Source of the DNA: an uncultured Prevotellaceae bacterium
Lineage (GTDB): Bacteria; Bacteroidota; Bacteroidia; Bacteroidales; Bacteroidaceae
Assembly (NCBI GenBank): GCA_946188345.1
Contig: CAMHUI010000003.1
Coordinates: 33,133-97,132 of the forward strand
Length of the DNA stretch: 64,000 bases
Direction of reading: 5' to 3'
Shown here piece after piece: positions 1 through 9,312 of the stretch. The notes beneath the pieces were generated by a model. The model did not search any database. It was given only the letters and a program-made list of their open reading frames with translations, and was not told where the DNA came from. Position numbers and translations under genes: made by a program. How positions within the stretch are numbered: position 1 is the stretch's first letter; the number at the start of each line of letters is the position of its first letter.

Positions 1-2201
1 GAGCCTTCGTCGCCGGAGACTGGCTGATAGTCGATGGTCTTCCAACGATTGTTGTCGTCGGCATCGAGGTACTCGAGTGTCATGCGTCCGGCCATGTCGG
101 CGTTATACGACCGCTCGGCCGAAGCTTTCAGTCCGAGGTCGCGGGCATAGGTATCGTTGTCGGCGTCGAGATGGGGATAGAAGACGGAGGAGACATAGGT
201 GGGGGTATCGAAGCGATACTGCTTCTCAAAGGAGTCGGTATACTTCAGGTCGGGATAGTGGACGGAGGTATAGGCCAAGGGCATTTCCTGCACGGTGGTC
301 TTTCCCTTGACACACTGCTCGACGACGAGCATCTGCCGCTGGGCATCAATGGTGGTACGGACGTAGTTCTGGGTATCGACATAGGCGGCATAGACTCCGT
401 AGCGTCCACGGTCGGGCGTGCGGTTGTCGAGGCTGACCGTGAATTCATAGTCGGTGGCAGCGCTGCCCTTGAAGACATCGCCCTTGGTCAGGGGCAGGCC
501 CTCGGACGTGGGCTGCAGACCCTGCCAACCGCTGAACAGGCGGCCATACTCGTCCCAGCCGTCGTTATAGGAGACGTAGACGATGTCGTATCCTGCGGCG
601 GCATCGAGGATGGTCTGCGGCTGGATGTTGGCATTGGCCGACTCATGCACGAGCACATTGTCGCGCCAGGCCTTCAGCAGCGAGTGGTTCTTCTCGATGC
701 GCCACACCTCAGCAGGTCCGCCGGCCTTAGGCTTGGCAGTGACTTCCAGCAGATAGGCATCGGAGAAGGTGATGCTGTCGAGCGATGCACCGCAATACTG
801 CGGACGGGCAGGATTGTAGGGCCGGTCGGTGTTATGGCCAGTGATGCCGTCGACGGTCAGGTGGTCGTTGACGAAGTGAATACGGTCAATATACTGGTCG
901 CGTCGGAAGCCCTGGTTGGCCATGTAGACGAGCCACCACTCCCATCCGTTGGGTCCCCGAACGATGTTGGGCTGTCCGGGTGTGAGGAGCATGTCGCCGT
1001 CGGCCACGGAGTTACCAGTCACATCGTATAGCGCGAGTGCGACAAGTTGTCCAAATCGTCGGTTGCGGGCCGGCTCGGTGCTGTTGGAACGACGCTGTTG
1101 AGCCTCTGGTCGGCTGACGATGAACTGGTTGTGACCCTGCTTCAACCAGCTGGCATCGATGGTCATCAGCTTATAGTCGGCTGACGGGTTGAGTTCGATG
1201 GGATGGCCGTTGAGGGCGAGCTGCAGGCCGCCACGCTGGGCTATCTTCAGGCGGAGCGTTCCGCGGACGGGGCGCGTGACGTCGAAGTCGATGGTGTCAC
1301 GCGACAGGTCGACGGCGTTATATCCCTCTGCCCCATAGCGCACAAGGTCGGTAAAGTCTTCCTCCAGCTGGTCGGTCTGGGGCTTGACCACGGGATAGGG
1401 GTACTTGCCGCCAGGATTGAAGCCCATAGGCGACGTGGCTTCGCAGATGCCGAGGCGGTAGTTGCCGTATTCGGCTGCCGTATGGTTGGCGTTATACATC
1501 ATGTAGTAGCGGCCATGATACTTGATGACGAAGGGTCCCTCGGCCACGCGGTTGTCCATGGTCTCCCAGGTGCCGGGCTGCGAAGAGAACTGCTGCACGG
1601 CATCGCCCGAGAACGAGAAATCGTCGTTCATGGGGCGTGCCCAGATGGTGTTGCCGTCGGTGAACTTCACCATGTAGAGATAGTGGCGGCCGTCCTCGTC
1701 GCGGAACACCTGCGGGTCGATGCGGTTCTCGAACCACTGGTCGTCGCGGTCTTCATAGAAGGGGCCTTCGATGTTGGGCGACGTGGCATGGATGATATGG
1801 ACGATGTGGCGGTCCTTACCCCAGTAGTTAGCCGAATAGAGCAGGTGGAAGAGTCCGCCGCTGTAGACGATGTCATCGGAGTGCACCTGGTTATTCTTGG
1901 CTCCTGTGCCGCGGTTGTAGTCGGTATCGAAGTCGTAGACATGGATGCGCTGATCCCAGTTGACAAGGTCGCTGCTGACGAAGAAGTCGCCCATGGTGGC
2001 CACTCCTCCGAGATAGTACTTGCCGGCATACTTCAGCACGCCTGCGTCGGCCACGCCGCGCAGCACGGGATTGGTGTAAGCCGGAGCCTTCACTTCTGTC
2101 TGGGCAGCAGCCGTCGGGGCTTTCTGCCGTCGTGACTTGTTGTCTTGGGCTACTGCCGTCGTTCCGACGACCAGTGCCAACAGGATTAGCAGTTTTCTCA
2201 T
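1..2201 (-). CDS. Secreted glycoside hydrolase, GH43-like, C-terminus beyond window
   Basis: The minus-strand frame is open from an ATG at 2201 to the left edge, at least 733 codons, so the C-terminus is missing. A signal peptide (MRKLLILLALVVGTTAVAQ) is followed by a five-bladed GH43-type propeller. The expected acidic triad is visible: Asp52 in VADAGV, Asp162 in DPQVF and Glu221 in AEGPF. Around residues 280-380 a region rich in beta-strands interrupts the propeller, and propeller sequence resumes at TPGQPNIVRGPNGWEWWLVY. A second beta-rich region follows from about residue 430 and may be a concanavalin-like accessory domain. GH43 enzymes release arabinose or xylose from plant glycans; the substrate here is not readable. 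It is the last visible gene of the utilization locus, 26 nt after the preceding gene. Confidence 0.85.
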   Translation of the reverse strand, partial: MRKLLILLALVVGTTAVAQDNKSRRQKAPTAAAQTEVKAPAYTNPVLRGVADAGVLKYAGKYYLGGVATMGDFFVSSDLVNWDQRIHVYDFDTDYNRGTGAKNNQVHSDDIVYSGGLFHLLYSANYWGKDRHIVHIIHATSPNIEGPFYEDRDDQWFENRIDPQVFRDEDGRHYLYMVKFTDGNTIWARPMNDDFSFSGDAVQQFSSQPGTWETMDNRVAEGPFVIKYHGRYYMMYNANHTAAEYGNYRLGICEATSPMGFNPGGKYPYPVVKPQTDQLEEDFTDLVRYGAEGYNAVDLSRDTIDFDVTRPVRGTLRLKIAQRGGLQLALNGHPIELNPSADYKLMTIDASWLKQGHNQFIVSRPEAQQRRSNSTEPARNRRFGQLVALALYDVTGNSVADGDMLLTPGQPNIVRGPNGWEWWLVYMANQGFRRDQYIDRIHFVNDHLTVDGITGHNTDRPYNPARPQYCGASLDSITFSDAYLLEVTAKPKAGGPAEVWRIEKNHSLLKAWRDNVLVHESANANIQPQTILDAAAGYDIVYVSYNDGWDEYGRLFSGWQGLQPTSEGLPLTKGDVFKGSAATDYEFTVSLDNRTPDRGRYGVYAAYVDTQNYVRTTIDAQRQMLVVEQCVKGKTTVQEMPLAYTSVHYPDLKYTDSFEKQYRFDTPTYVSSVFYPHLDADNDTYARDLGLKASAERSYNADMAGRMTLEYLDADDNNRWKTIDYQPVSGDEG

Positions 2202-2227
2202 GTTGTCAGTTTTTTATTGATGAATTC

Positions 2228-3109
2228 TTATTTGTTTATATACTTCCGTCCATTGTGTATGTATATGCCTTTCTGCAGCTTCGCGGGCGAGGCGGTCTTC
2301 CTGCCCTGCAGGTCGTAGAAAGTGCCATCGGCCTTCTGTCTCTCTGTCACCGTCGTGATGGCAGAGGGCATGCCGTAGGTCTTCTTATACAGCAGCACCC
2401 CGTTGCGGGTGAAGCTGTCGAGCGCCATTCCTTTCCCTTCATAAGAACCCATCGACCAGTTCGATATGATGCCAAAAGAATAGCCTATGCCCCGTATGAC
2501 ACACCGCCCGTCGTACCAGTCAATAACATCATATTCCTCTCCATCGCCCAGTTGGTCGGTATGCAAGTCGAAGTCGGCATAGTTAGCCTCTAAGAGGGTA
2601 CCTAAGAAAGGAATCTTGTTGAAGTCGTAGAACAGTGTTTCTTTTTGATTATCGCTATCATAGACATAAATTTTTCCATTGTCTTCCCGCAGATAGAGCG
2701 TCTTGTCGGCAAGCATGCTTTCAAGTTTTCCGACGCCTTCTATCCATTTTCGCTCCACACATTTGTATGTATGTTCCCCCTTTTGCTCCGTCTGATTGGT
2801 TACCGTATAACGTATCCGCTCATAGATAGCGTCGTCAAGCAAGGTTCTGTAGAAAAAATCCTCAGATGTCTTCAGATTGCTGCAATACACCTCATCCCAA
2901 GTCGTCCCCACAGGATAGCACTCTCCTATCGACTCATAAGGCGGAACCGCCATAATCTGAGAATTTACAGGGAGTGCAGAGGAATCCGCTGCATCAATAA
3001 TATAACGTATTCCTTTAATCTGTTTAACTACTTGGGTAACTTCATACCCTTGTACCTGCCAGGGCAAGAGCAATGCCAATAGCACGAAGAAGGTCTTTAA
3101 ATTTTTCAT
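2228..3109 (-). CDS. Secreted protein of unknown function with C-terminal tail
   Basis: This is a 293-residue protein with a clear signal peptide (MKNLKTFFVLLALLLPWQVQG). I do not recognise the middle part; it is polar, has no membrane segment and contains several Tyr/Trp-rich stretches. It ends in the recurrent tail FYDLQGRK...KGIYIHNGRKYINK that is also found on five other secreted proteins in this window. It sits between the sensor/regulator gene and the GH43 gene on the same strand, so it is probably co-transcribed with the locus. Codon and base use resemble the neighbours less closely (it is AT-richer), so it may be a later arrival. Confidence 0.7.
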   Translation of the reverse strand: MKNLKTFFVLLALLLPWQVQGYEVTQVVKQIKGIRYIIDAADSSALPVNSQIMAVPPYESIGECYPVGTTWDEVYCSNLKTSEDFFYRTLLDDAIYERIRYTVTNQTEQKGEHTYKCVERKWIEGVGKLESMLADKTLYLREDNGKIYVYDSDNQKETLFYDFNKIPFLGTLLEANYADFDLHTDQLGDGEEYDVIDWYDGRCVIRGIGYSFGIISNWSMGSYEGKGMALDSFTRNGVLLYKKTYGMPSAITTVTERQKADGTFYDLQGRKTASPAKLQKGIYIHNGRKYINK

Positions 3110-3172
3110 AGGACTATTATTTGGTTTAAACTTAAATTGTTTTCAACACATTATTTATAGTAGGGTGAGGGG

Positions 3173-3193
3173 TTAGGGCTTAGGGTCAACGGG
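3173..3193. repeat. Short degenerate heptad run
   Basis: Three heptads of the form GGTTAGG/GCTTAGG/GTCAACG lie in the spacer between the sensor and the small secreted protein. They resemble the longer heptad arrays at 3616-3713, 7408-7443 and 18241-18289. Confidence 0.35.
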
Positions 3194-3207
3194 TTTGTCG
3201 TTGGAAT

Positions 3208-3275
3208 AAATTCCTTCGTTTTCTCGCCATGGCAGAGTGTAAGTAAGCTAACTCTGCTCATTTGGCTGAACGGAA
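3208..3275 (+). repeat. Dispersed repeat, copy A, overlapping sensor 3' end
   Basis: The plus strand carries TCTCGCCATGGCAGAG, about 20 unlike bases, then CTCTGCTCATTTGGCTGAAC and GGAAACATTG. This matches copies B and C elsewhere in the window. The overlap encodes the last residues of the sensor/regulator (NVSVQPNEQS), so the repeat forms part of that coding sequence. Confidence 0.6.
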
Positions 3276-6200
3276 ACATTGATATACTCCGTCGGGCTTA
3301 CTCCCATCTGCTTCTTGAAGGCCTTCGAGAAGTAACTCGGGTCGGAGAAGCCGGTGCGATAGGCTGTCTCTGAGACATTGTAGCCCTCGCGCAGGAACTG
3401 GCAGGCCAGGTAGAGGCGGCGCTTGCGGATATAGTCGCCCATCGACATGCCGGTAAGGCTCTTCATCTTGGTATGTAGCAGTGAGCGGCTGATGGCCAGC
3501 TGGCTGGTGATGTCGGCAATAGCGAAGTCGCTGTCAGCGATATGTTGCTCGATGACTTCGTTGAGCTGGCGGATGAACGTCTTGTCTATCTCGCTGAGCA
3601 GGGTGGTGTGATGAAAGTTGAGAGTTGAGAGTTGAGGGTTGAGAGTTGAGGGTTGAGGGTTGGGGGCTGAGGGTGAAGAGTTAAGAGTCGAGGGTTGAGA
3701 GTTGAGGGCTGACGGAACATCAAGCTCGTCGACGATTTCCTGCTGACGGGTTTGCAACAGTTGCATGATGTTGTTCACCTGGAGTTCGAGTATCTGGGGA
3801 TCGAAGGGCTTGGAGACATAGGCCTCGGCACCGCTCTTATAGCCTATGGCCACATCGTCTTGCTCGCTCTTGGCCGTGAGCAGGATGACGGGGATATGGG
3901 AGGTGTGGACATCGCCCTTCAGCTGCCGGCAGAGTTCTATGCCGTCCATCTCGGGCATCATCACGTCGCTGACGACCATCTGCACAGCCTCAGTACGGGC
4001 TATCTCAAGCGCCTCGCGCCCGTTGCTGGCCGTCAGGACGGTGTACTTAGAGGAGAAATAATTGGACAGGAAGTCGAGCAGGTCGCGGTTGTCGTCGACG
4101 ATGAGCAGCGTACCTGGTGTGGGGCTCTGTGTGGTGGGTGTGGAGTGCCGGGTGTTGAACTCGTCGATATCGCTCAGGGTCGACGAGAACTTATATTCAC
4201 TCAGGGGCACGATGGTCTTGTCTTCATTCAGATAGCTGGCTGTCGGGAATGCTGAGTCGGACACATTGAGCCACACCGTGAACTTGGCTCCATGGCCTGG
4301 CTCACTCTCCACACTGACGCGACCCTTGTGAATCTCGCTGAGACGCTGCACCAGAGAGAGACCGATGCCCCAGCCACTGTTGTCGGCATTGTAGCCGCGC
4401 TTGGTCTGATAGTAGTGGTTGAAGATGCGACCCTGTTCTTCCTTGGCGATGCCGATGCCTGTGTCCTGAACGGAGAGACAGAGATAGGCTGCATTGGGGG
4501 AGGTAGGTGAGGGGGCAGACGTGGACTCGGTGATGCTGCCTTTCACCATGATGCGGCCACCACTGGGGGTGAACTTCATGGCGTTGGACAGCAGGTTACT
4601 GACGATATGCTCAACATAGGAAGGCGAGAACCACACTTCCTCTCCGTTGTCTTCAAACTCCGAGGTCAGCGTCAGGCCTCGCTCGCCGGCCATCTCGTGG
4701 TAGGGATAGAGTATCATCTCGATGAACTGCAGGGGGTTGCCCTTCTGAACGTAGAAGGGGAAGCTGTCGGTCTCGACTTTGTTGAAGGTGACGAGCTCGT
4801 TGATGAGGCTCTCCATCTTGCGTGTGTTCTTGATGGCCATGTCGAGATGGCGGTTGGAACTTTCGTCGAGTTGCTGACGGGAAATGCTTCTCAGCGGTGC
4901 CACGATGAGCGACAGAGGCGTCTTCAGCTCATGGGATATATTAGTAAAGAAGTCGAACTTTGCCTTGTCGATGGCTTCAATCTTGTCGCGCTCCATGTTG
5001 GCCTCACGCACTGCGCTGCGCTCCTTTTCGCGGATGGAGAAGAGCCGATAGGCCACATAGGCCAGTGCGCACAGCAGAAGCAGATACAGCAGATAGGCGG
5101 GTTTGGAACGATAGAAGGGTGGCTGCACCACGATGCGGAGCGCCTTTACCGGACAGTCGTCCCAGCCTTCGTTGGCATCGTTGGCACGAAGGAACAGCTG
5201 ATAGGTCCCGGGCGGCAGCTTGTAGCCCGTGAACTTTCGCTCGCTGCCCACATTACGCCAATCCTTGTCGATGCCGTCGAGGCGCACCTGATACTCGATG
5301 CTGGTGGTGTTGCCCGGCATGATGACACCATACTCGATGCTGAACAGCCGCGCCTGGTCGTAGCTCAGCGTCAGCGACTGGGTCTCGTCAAACTCACCCT
5401 TCAACGGCGAACCTTCTACGGAGGCCGTCATCTCCTGATTGTTCACCAGCAGATGCTTCAGATGGACCGTCAACGGACCTTTCCTGCTCGACAGCGTCAA
5501 GGGGTTGAACGAAATCATACCATTCACCGTTCCGAACGTCAGCAGGCTGTCGCTGGTAGCCAGGGCCGATGAGAAGTTGAACTGATTGGTGGGCAGACCG
5601 CTCTCCGTGGTATAACGCATCAGCGTCTCCGTGTCCATGGAGTACTGATAGAGGCCCTGACTGGTGCTCACCCAGAGACGACCCTTCACATCGCTGATGA
5701 TGCTGCACACCGTGATATGCGGCAGGAGCATGTCGCTCTCAATAGACTCAAATGAATCCTTCTCTAAGTCCATATACTGCAGGCCGCAGTTGTTGGTACC
5801 TATCCAGAGACGGTTGCTACCTGGCTGCCGATAAAGGCTGGTGACATAGTTGTCGCGCAGCCCGCCGGCAGCCTTCTGCCAATAAGTGATGCGGTTGTCG
5901 GCTGAGGCAATCCGGTAGAGGCCATATTGGCACATGCCCACCCAGAGGTTATCCTCAGCATCGACAAAGAGCGTATAGACAAACTGATTGTCGAGCGTAT
6001 TGTCGCCCAGCATCTTGAACTGGTCCGTCTCCCCATCGTAGTAGTAGAGCCCCTTGGTCGTGGCAAACCACAGCCGTCCATTCTGCTGACAGGCAATACT
6101 GAAGAAAGAGTTGCTCTTCAGTCCGTTGGTGAAGTTATAGCGTCGAGCAGCCCCGGTGCGGAGGTTATAGCGGAAGAGTCCGCTTCGGAAGGTGCCAATC

Positions 6201-7399
6201 CACATCTCTCCCCGGCTACGGTCGTAGTAGAGGCTGTGGACATTCGTTCCCAGCTGGGGCAGCCTGTCGAAGAGCGTCACCGTGCCGGCCTGGCGATTGT
6301 AGATGTTCAAACCGCCGTCCTCTGTGGCAATCCAGAACACACCAGGCTCAGTCTCTACCATCTGCCGAGGCACCTTGCCGTGAATCTGCCCACCTTGCAG
6401 GCCTGGCTCCAACCACTGGAACTGCTTGTTGTTGCTCAGCAACACGTCCACTCCACCAAAGTAGGAACCTATCCAGATATTATCGTCTACATCGCTGATG
6501 ATGGAATAGATGGCATTGTCACTCAGGCGATAGGGGTCGTCAAACCGATGGCGCACAATCTCGATGTGTCCGTCAGGATGGACGATAGTCACGCCCTTCT
6601 CCGTTCCCAGCCAGATGCGCTGCTGGGCATCCTCGGCTATGACGCGAACGATGCCGTTGGAGATCATCGCCGGTGAGAGCACTTCCACCCTGCCGTGGCC
6701 GTCCATCGTCATCACACCTTCGCCGTTGCGGCCCAGCCACAAACGCCCCTGAGAGTCGTAGAAGATGGGCAGGATGTCGTCCGTGCCCGTCAAGAAGTCG
6801 GGTTGCAGGATTGCATCAAGCGATGTCACACGCGTGAGGGCAGCATCATAGCAGAACACCGAGCGATTGGTCGCTACATAGACGTTGTCGGCATCATCGA
6901 CCGTCATCGATGCAACGAAATAGCCCGATGTAGACTCCTGAGAACGGAAACAGTCGGCCTGCTCGTCATATACCCATAGTCCCATGCCGCCGCAAATGAT
7001 GCGCCCGGAATGTTGCTGCACCACAGAATTGACGATGCCGCCCGTATCGTAGGAACGGAAGTCGTCGGTTTCAGGCCTGTACCGACAGATGCCACGCTGG
7101 GTGCATACCCAGATGCGCCCGTTGCCATCGACAAAGAGCCGTATCACGAAGTTGTGGTTGAGCGAGCAGCTGTCGGCATCCTCATGGAAATAGCTTCTGA
7201 TGTCATAGCCGTCGTAGCGGGCCAGACCATTACGGGTGCCCATCCAGATGTTGCCCTTGGCATCCTGTGCCAAGGCCTCCACCTGCTGATGGGGCAGGCC
7301 GTCGCTGCTCGCTATATGCCGAAACCGGTAGTTGACGCTCCAAGAGAGCAGCCAACAACAACACAGCAACACTGTCAGACCAAAACGCTTCACGCTCAT
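3248..7399 (-). CDS. Hybrid two-component system sensor/regulator (HTCS)
   Basis: This 1383-residue single-protein sensor combines histidine kinase, receiver and DNA-binding domain. After a signal peptide come two seven-bladed-type regulator propellers (about residues 25-690, with repeated WxGT blades), a Y_Y_Y domain (about 700-762) and one membrane helix (about 768-787). HisKA follows, with phospho-acceptor His823 in ISHELKTP, then HATPase_c with DTGIGI and GWGIGLSL, a receiver with Asp1145 in VVSDVMMPEMDG, and an AraC-type HTH (about 1270-1375). HTCS proteins bind an oligosaccharide in the periplasm and activate their own susCD locus, which fits its position here. The linker at residues 1229-1262 is encoded by degenerate heptads, and the extreme C-terminus lies in a dispersed repeat. 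Both are unusual for this family. Confidence 0.95.
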   Translation of the reverse strand: MSVKRFGLTVLLCCCWLLSWSVNYRFRHIASSDGLPHQQVEALAQDAKGNIWMGTRNGLARYDGYDIRSYFHEDADSCSLNHNFVIRLFVDGNGRIWVCTQRGICRYRPETDDFRSYDTGGIVNSVVQQHSGRIICGGMGLWVYDEQADCFRSQESTSGYFVASMTVDDADNVYVATNRSVFCYDAALTRVTSLDAILQPDFLTGTDDILPIFYDSQGRLWLGRNGEGVMTMDGHGRVEVLSPAMISNGIVRVIAEDAQQRIWLGTEKGVTIVHPDGHIEIVRHRFDDPYRLSDNAIYSIISDVDDNIWIGSYFGGVDVLLSNNKQFQWLEPGLQGGQIHGKVPRQMVETEPGVFWIATEDGGLNIYNRQAGTVTLFDRLPQLGTNVHSLYYDRSRGEMWIGTFRSGLFRYNLRTGAARRYNFTNGLKSNSFFSIACQQNGRLWFATTKGLYYYDGETDQFKMLGDNTLDNQFVYTLFVDAEDNLWVGMCQYGLYRIASADNRITYWQKAAGGLRDNYVTSLYRQPGSNRLWIGTNNCGLQYMDLEKDSFESIESDMLLPHITVCSIISDVKGRLWVSTSQGLYQYSMDTETLMRYTTESGLPTNQFNFSSALATSDSLLTFGTVNGMISFNPLTLSSRKGPLTVHLKHLLVNNQEMTASVEGSPLKGEFDETQSLTLSYDQARLFSIEYGVIMPGNTTSIEYQVRLDGIDKDWRNVGSERKFTGYKLPPGTYQLFLRANDANEGWDDCPVKALRIVVQPPFYRSKPAYLLYLLLLCALAYVAYRLFSIREKERSAVREANMERDKIEAIDKAKFDFFTNISHELKTPLSLIVAPLRSISRQQLDESSNRHLDMAIKNTRKMESLINELVTFNKVETDSFPFYVQKGNPLQFIEMILYPYHEMAGERGLTLTSEFEDNGEEVWFSPSYVEHIVSNLLSNAMKFTPSGGRIMVKGSITESTSAPSPTSPNAAYLCLSVQDTGIGIAKEEQGRIFNHYYQTKRGYNADNSGWGIGLSLVQRLSEIHKGRVSVESEPGHGAKFTVWLNVSDSAFPTASYLNEDKTIVPLSEYKFSSTLSDIDEFNTRHSTPTTQSPTPGTLLIVDDNRDLLDFLSNYFSSKYTVLTASNGREALEIARTEAVQMVVSDVMMPEMDGIELCRQLKGDVHTSHIPVILLTAKSEQDDVAIGYKSGAEAYVSKPFDPQILELQVNNIMQLLQTRQQEIVDELDVPSALNSQPSTLNSSPSAPNPQPSTLNPQLSTLNFHHTTLLSEIDKTFIRQLNEVIEQHIADSDFAIADITSQLAISRSLLHTKMKSLTGMSMGDYIRKRRLYLACQFLREGYNVSETAYRTGFSDPSYFSKAFKKQMGVSPTEYINVSVQPNEQS
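3616..3713. repeat. Fourteen degenerate heptads inside the HTCS gene
   Basis: Fourteen consecutive 7-bp units (plus strand AGTTGAG/GGTTGAG with variants) fill 98 bp. On the coding strand they read CTCAACT/CTCAACC and encode a low-complexity seven-residue repeat of the type STLNPQP between the receiver and the HTH. Three units make 21 bp, or seven codons. Gain or loss of a number of units not divisible by three would shift the frame ahead of the DNA-binding domain. Confidence 0.85.
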
Positions 7400-7407
7400 A
7401 TCCCTCT

Positions 7408-7443
7408 ACTCTAAACACTAAACCCTAAACTCTAACCTCTAAC
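7408..7443. repeat. Heptad array directly upstream of the HTCS start
   Basis: About five 7-bp units of the CTAAACT/CTAACCT type fill nearly all of the 49-bp gap between the HTCS start codon at 7399 and the stop of the upstream glycosidase. A change in unit number would alter the leader just before the HTCS ribosome-binding region. Confidence 0.6.
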
Positions 7444-7448
7444 CCCCC

Positions 7449-9290
7449 TCACATTCCCTCTGTTATCTGCCGCTGGGTGCTCGTTTGCTTGAAGCGGAAG
7501 GTGAGCGCCTGCTCCGGCAGAGGCTTATCGGCGAACCAGAACACATGGAACGCACTGAAGCGCTCCAACGTGGCAGCGACATCGGTATCACTCGAGGCAG
7601 CCCATGACGTACAGAAGATGGGTCTGCCGAAGCGGTAGCAGATGCTGACGAGCCAGCCCGTCTCTGCGGCCGGCATCTCAGTAGCGAACGAAGTGACATC
7701 GCTCAGACTCCATATCTGATACACCAGGTCGGGCGTGCTGCCGCCTTCATACTGCAACCGGTCCCATCCTGCAGTGCGCCCGTGAATCATGGCCTTCCAG
7801 GGGTCGAAGCCTTCCTCAAAGGGTTTCACGCTGACCACTGGTGTCATCGTGAGCGGCTGGTTGGCATACTGGTTGCGGGCATAGCGGAACAGAGCACAGA
7901 CAAGCTGAGAGAGGCGCTTGGTATCATTGACTTTCAGACCCGGACGGTCGTAGAGGTTCCAAGCCTTGATGCGCGTGTCGGCATAGTAATGATTGATGAC
8001 ATCGCCCACGTAGCGGCCCAGTTGTTCCACTTCTACAAAGGCTTCATCATCGGTCAGCAGCGTAGGCATCACGGTGATGCCCTGTGCGTCGGCCTGGGCA
8101 AGCAGTTCTTCCAGTTGTTTGAAGAACCCCTCGGGGTTGCTCTTCCACTGCATGAAGTCTAGTTTCACCTTCACGGCATTGCATCCCCGCTCCTCGGGAA
8201 GTGCGGGAGTGGCTCCTTTGAGTTCCACACCCGTCAGTGGTCCTGCCACCATCCAGCGCCAGGCACGCTCGTGGCTCCAGCGCTCGGTAATCTCGAGCCC
8301 TGCGTCGACCTGCTCGCCTTCGGCGGCAAAATGATAGTTGCGCAGGAGCTCAATGTCGCGGGCGTCGTAGAGATCGCCATCACTATAGAGCACGTTGTGG
8401 AACATGGGGTCGTAGGGGTCGTAGGTAGAACGATCCCAGCGGGCTTCCCAGTTGCGGTCGTTGATAAAGAGTCCCCAGATATAGAAGTTCACCTTGTATT
8501 TGGCGAAGGCGGCAAAGGTTCTTGCCAGACCTGATCCGTTGGTGCGCGTCAGACATTCTGTGGCCACCATCGGGCGGTCGCTGATGGACTTGATGTAGTC
8601 GAGGGTCTCGTAGATGTTATGGCTGAAGTTTAGGGCGCAGTCGTAGGAATGGAAGTTGTGGATATCCATCATCGCCTCGACCTCTGTAGTACGGCGGAGG
8701 GCTTTGTTGTCGGTATTGATGGTGGCCCAGATGATGGACGAGGTGATAGGTTGCGAGACGTTCTCCTCCCAGCACCAGTGCACCATCTGCTCGATGATGT
8801 CAATCTGTTGGTATGTGTCTTCGCGGTCTTCGAAGCGGGGCTCGTTCCAGAGGTCCCAGAAGACGATGCGCTTCTCCTTGGCAAAGTGGCGTACGACGGT
8901 GCGGACACTCTTCTCATAGGCGAGGCTGTCGGCTGCCCGCTCTGGACCGGTCTTGCGATAGTAGTTGCGCTCGCCGAAGGCGATGACGGGCGACACGGTC
9001 ATGCCGCATGCGGATGCATCGTCAATCATTTTCTGGATATAGTCGATGCGCTCCTTGTCGGTGGTGCCTTGTATCCAGAAACGAACACTGTTGAAGCCCA
9101 GTTCAACGGCTTTCTTCAAGATGTCGCGATTGGTCTGTCCGGGATAGGCGGGATAGGGTTCGTTGAATCCCTTGATGACGCCGACCTGCTCTTGCCACTG
9201 CCAGGCCTGCTTCTCGGTCCACTGCTTGCGCTTGGCGAAGCCTGCCGTCACTACCAGCAGCGCTGCCATGATACATAAGGTCCTTCTCAT
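7449..9290 (-). CDS. Secreted clan GH-A (GH5-like) glycosidase with degenerate second lobe
   Basis: The protein has 613 residues and a signal peptide. The N-terminal half is a cellulase-type TIM barrel. The acid/base is Glu150 in FWDLWNEPRF at the end of strand 4, and the likely nucleophile is Glu245 in MVATECLTR. The C-terminal half repeats the same layout, from AWRWMVAGPLTGVEL matching AWQWQEQVGVIKGFN. Its catalytic positions read AWNLYDRPG (Asp448) and PIFCTSWAAS (Ser562), so this copy appears inactive and may bind or position glycan. The exact GH family cannot be fixed by eye. It lies 23 nt from the sialidase-fold gene upstream and 49 nt from the HTCS gene downstream, all on one strand. 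Confidence 0.8.
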   Translation of the reverse strand: MRRTLCIMAALLVVTAGFAKRKQWTEKQAWQWQEQVGVIKGFNEPYPAYPGQTNRDILKKAVELGFNSVRFWIQGTTDKERIDYIQKMIDDASACGMTVSPVIAFGERNYYRKTGPERAADSLAYEKSVRTVVRHFAKEKRIVFWDLWNEPRFEDREDTYQQIDIIEQMVHWCWEENVSQPITSSIIWATINTDNKALRRTTEVEAMMDIHNFHSYDCALNFSHNIYETLDYIKSISDRPMVATECLTRTNGSGLARTFAAFAKYKVNFYIWGLFINDRNWEARWDRSTYDPYDPMFHNVLYSDGDLYDARDIELLRNYHFAAEGEQVDAGLEITERWSHERAWRWMVAGPLTGVELKGATPALPEERGCNAVKVKLDFMQWKSNPEGFFKQLEELLAQADAQGITVMPTLLTDDEAFVEVEQLGRYVGDVINHYYADTRIKAWNLYDRPGLKVNDTKRLSQLVCALFRYARNQYANQPLTMTPVVSVKPFEEGFDPWKAMIHGRTAGWDRLQYEGGSTPDLVYQIWSLSDVTSFATEMPAAETGWLVSICYRFGRPIFCTSWAASSDTDVAATLERFSAFHVFWFADKPLPEQALTFRFKQTSTQRQITEGM

Positions 9291-9312
9291 ATCATTCTGC
9301 TTTTTTACCGTT

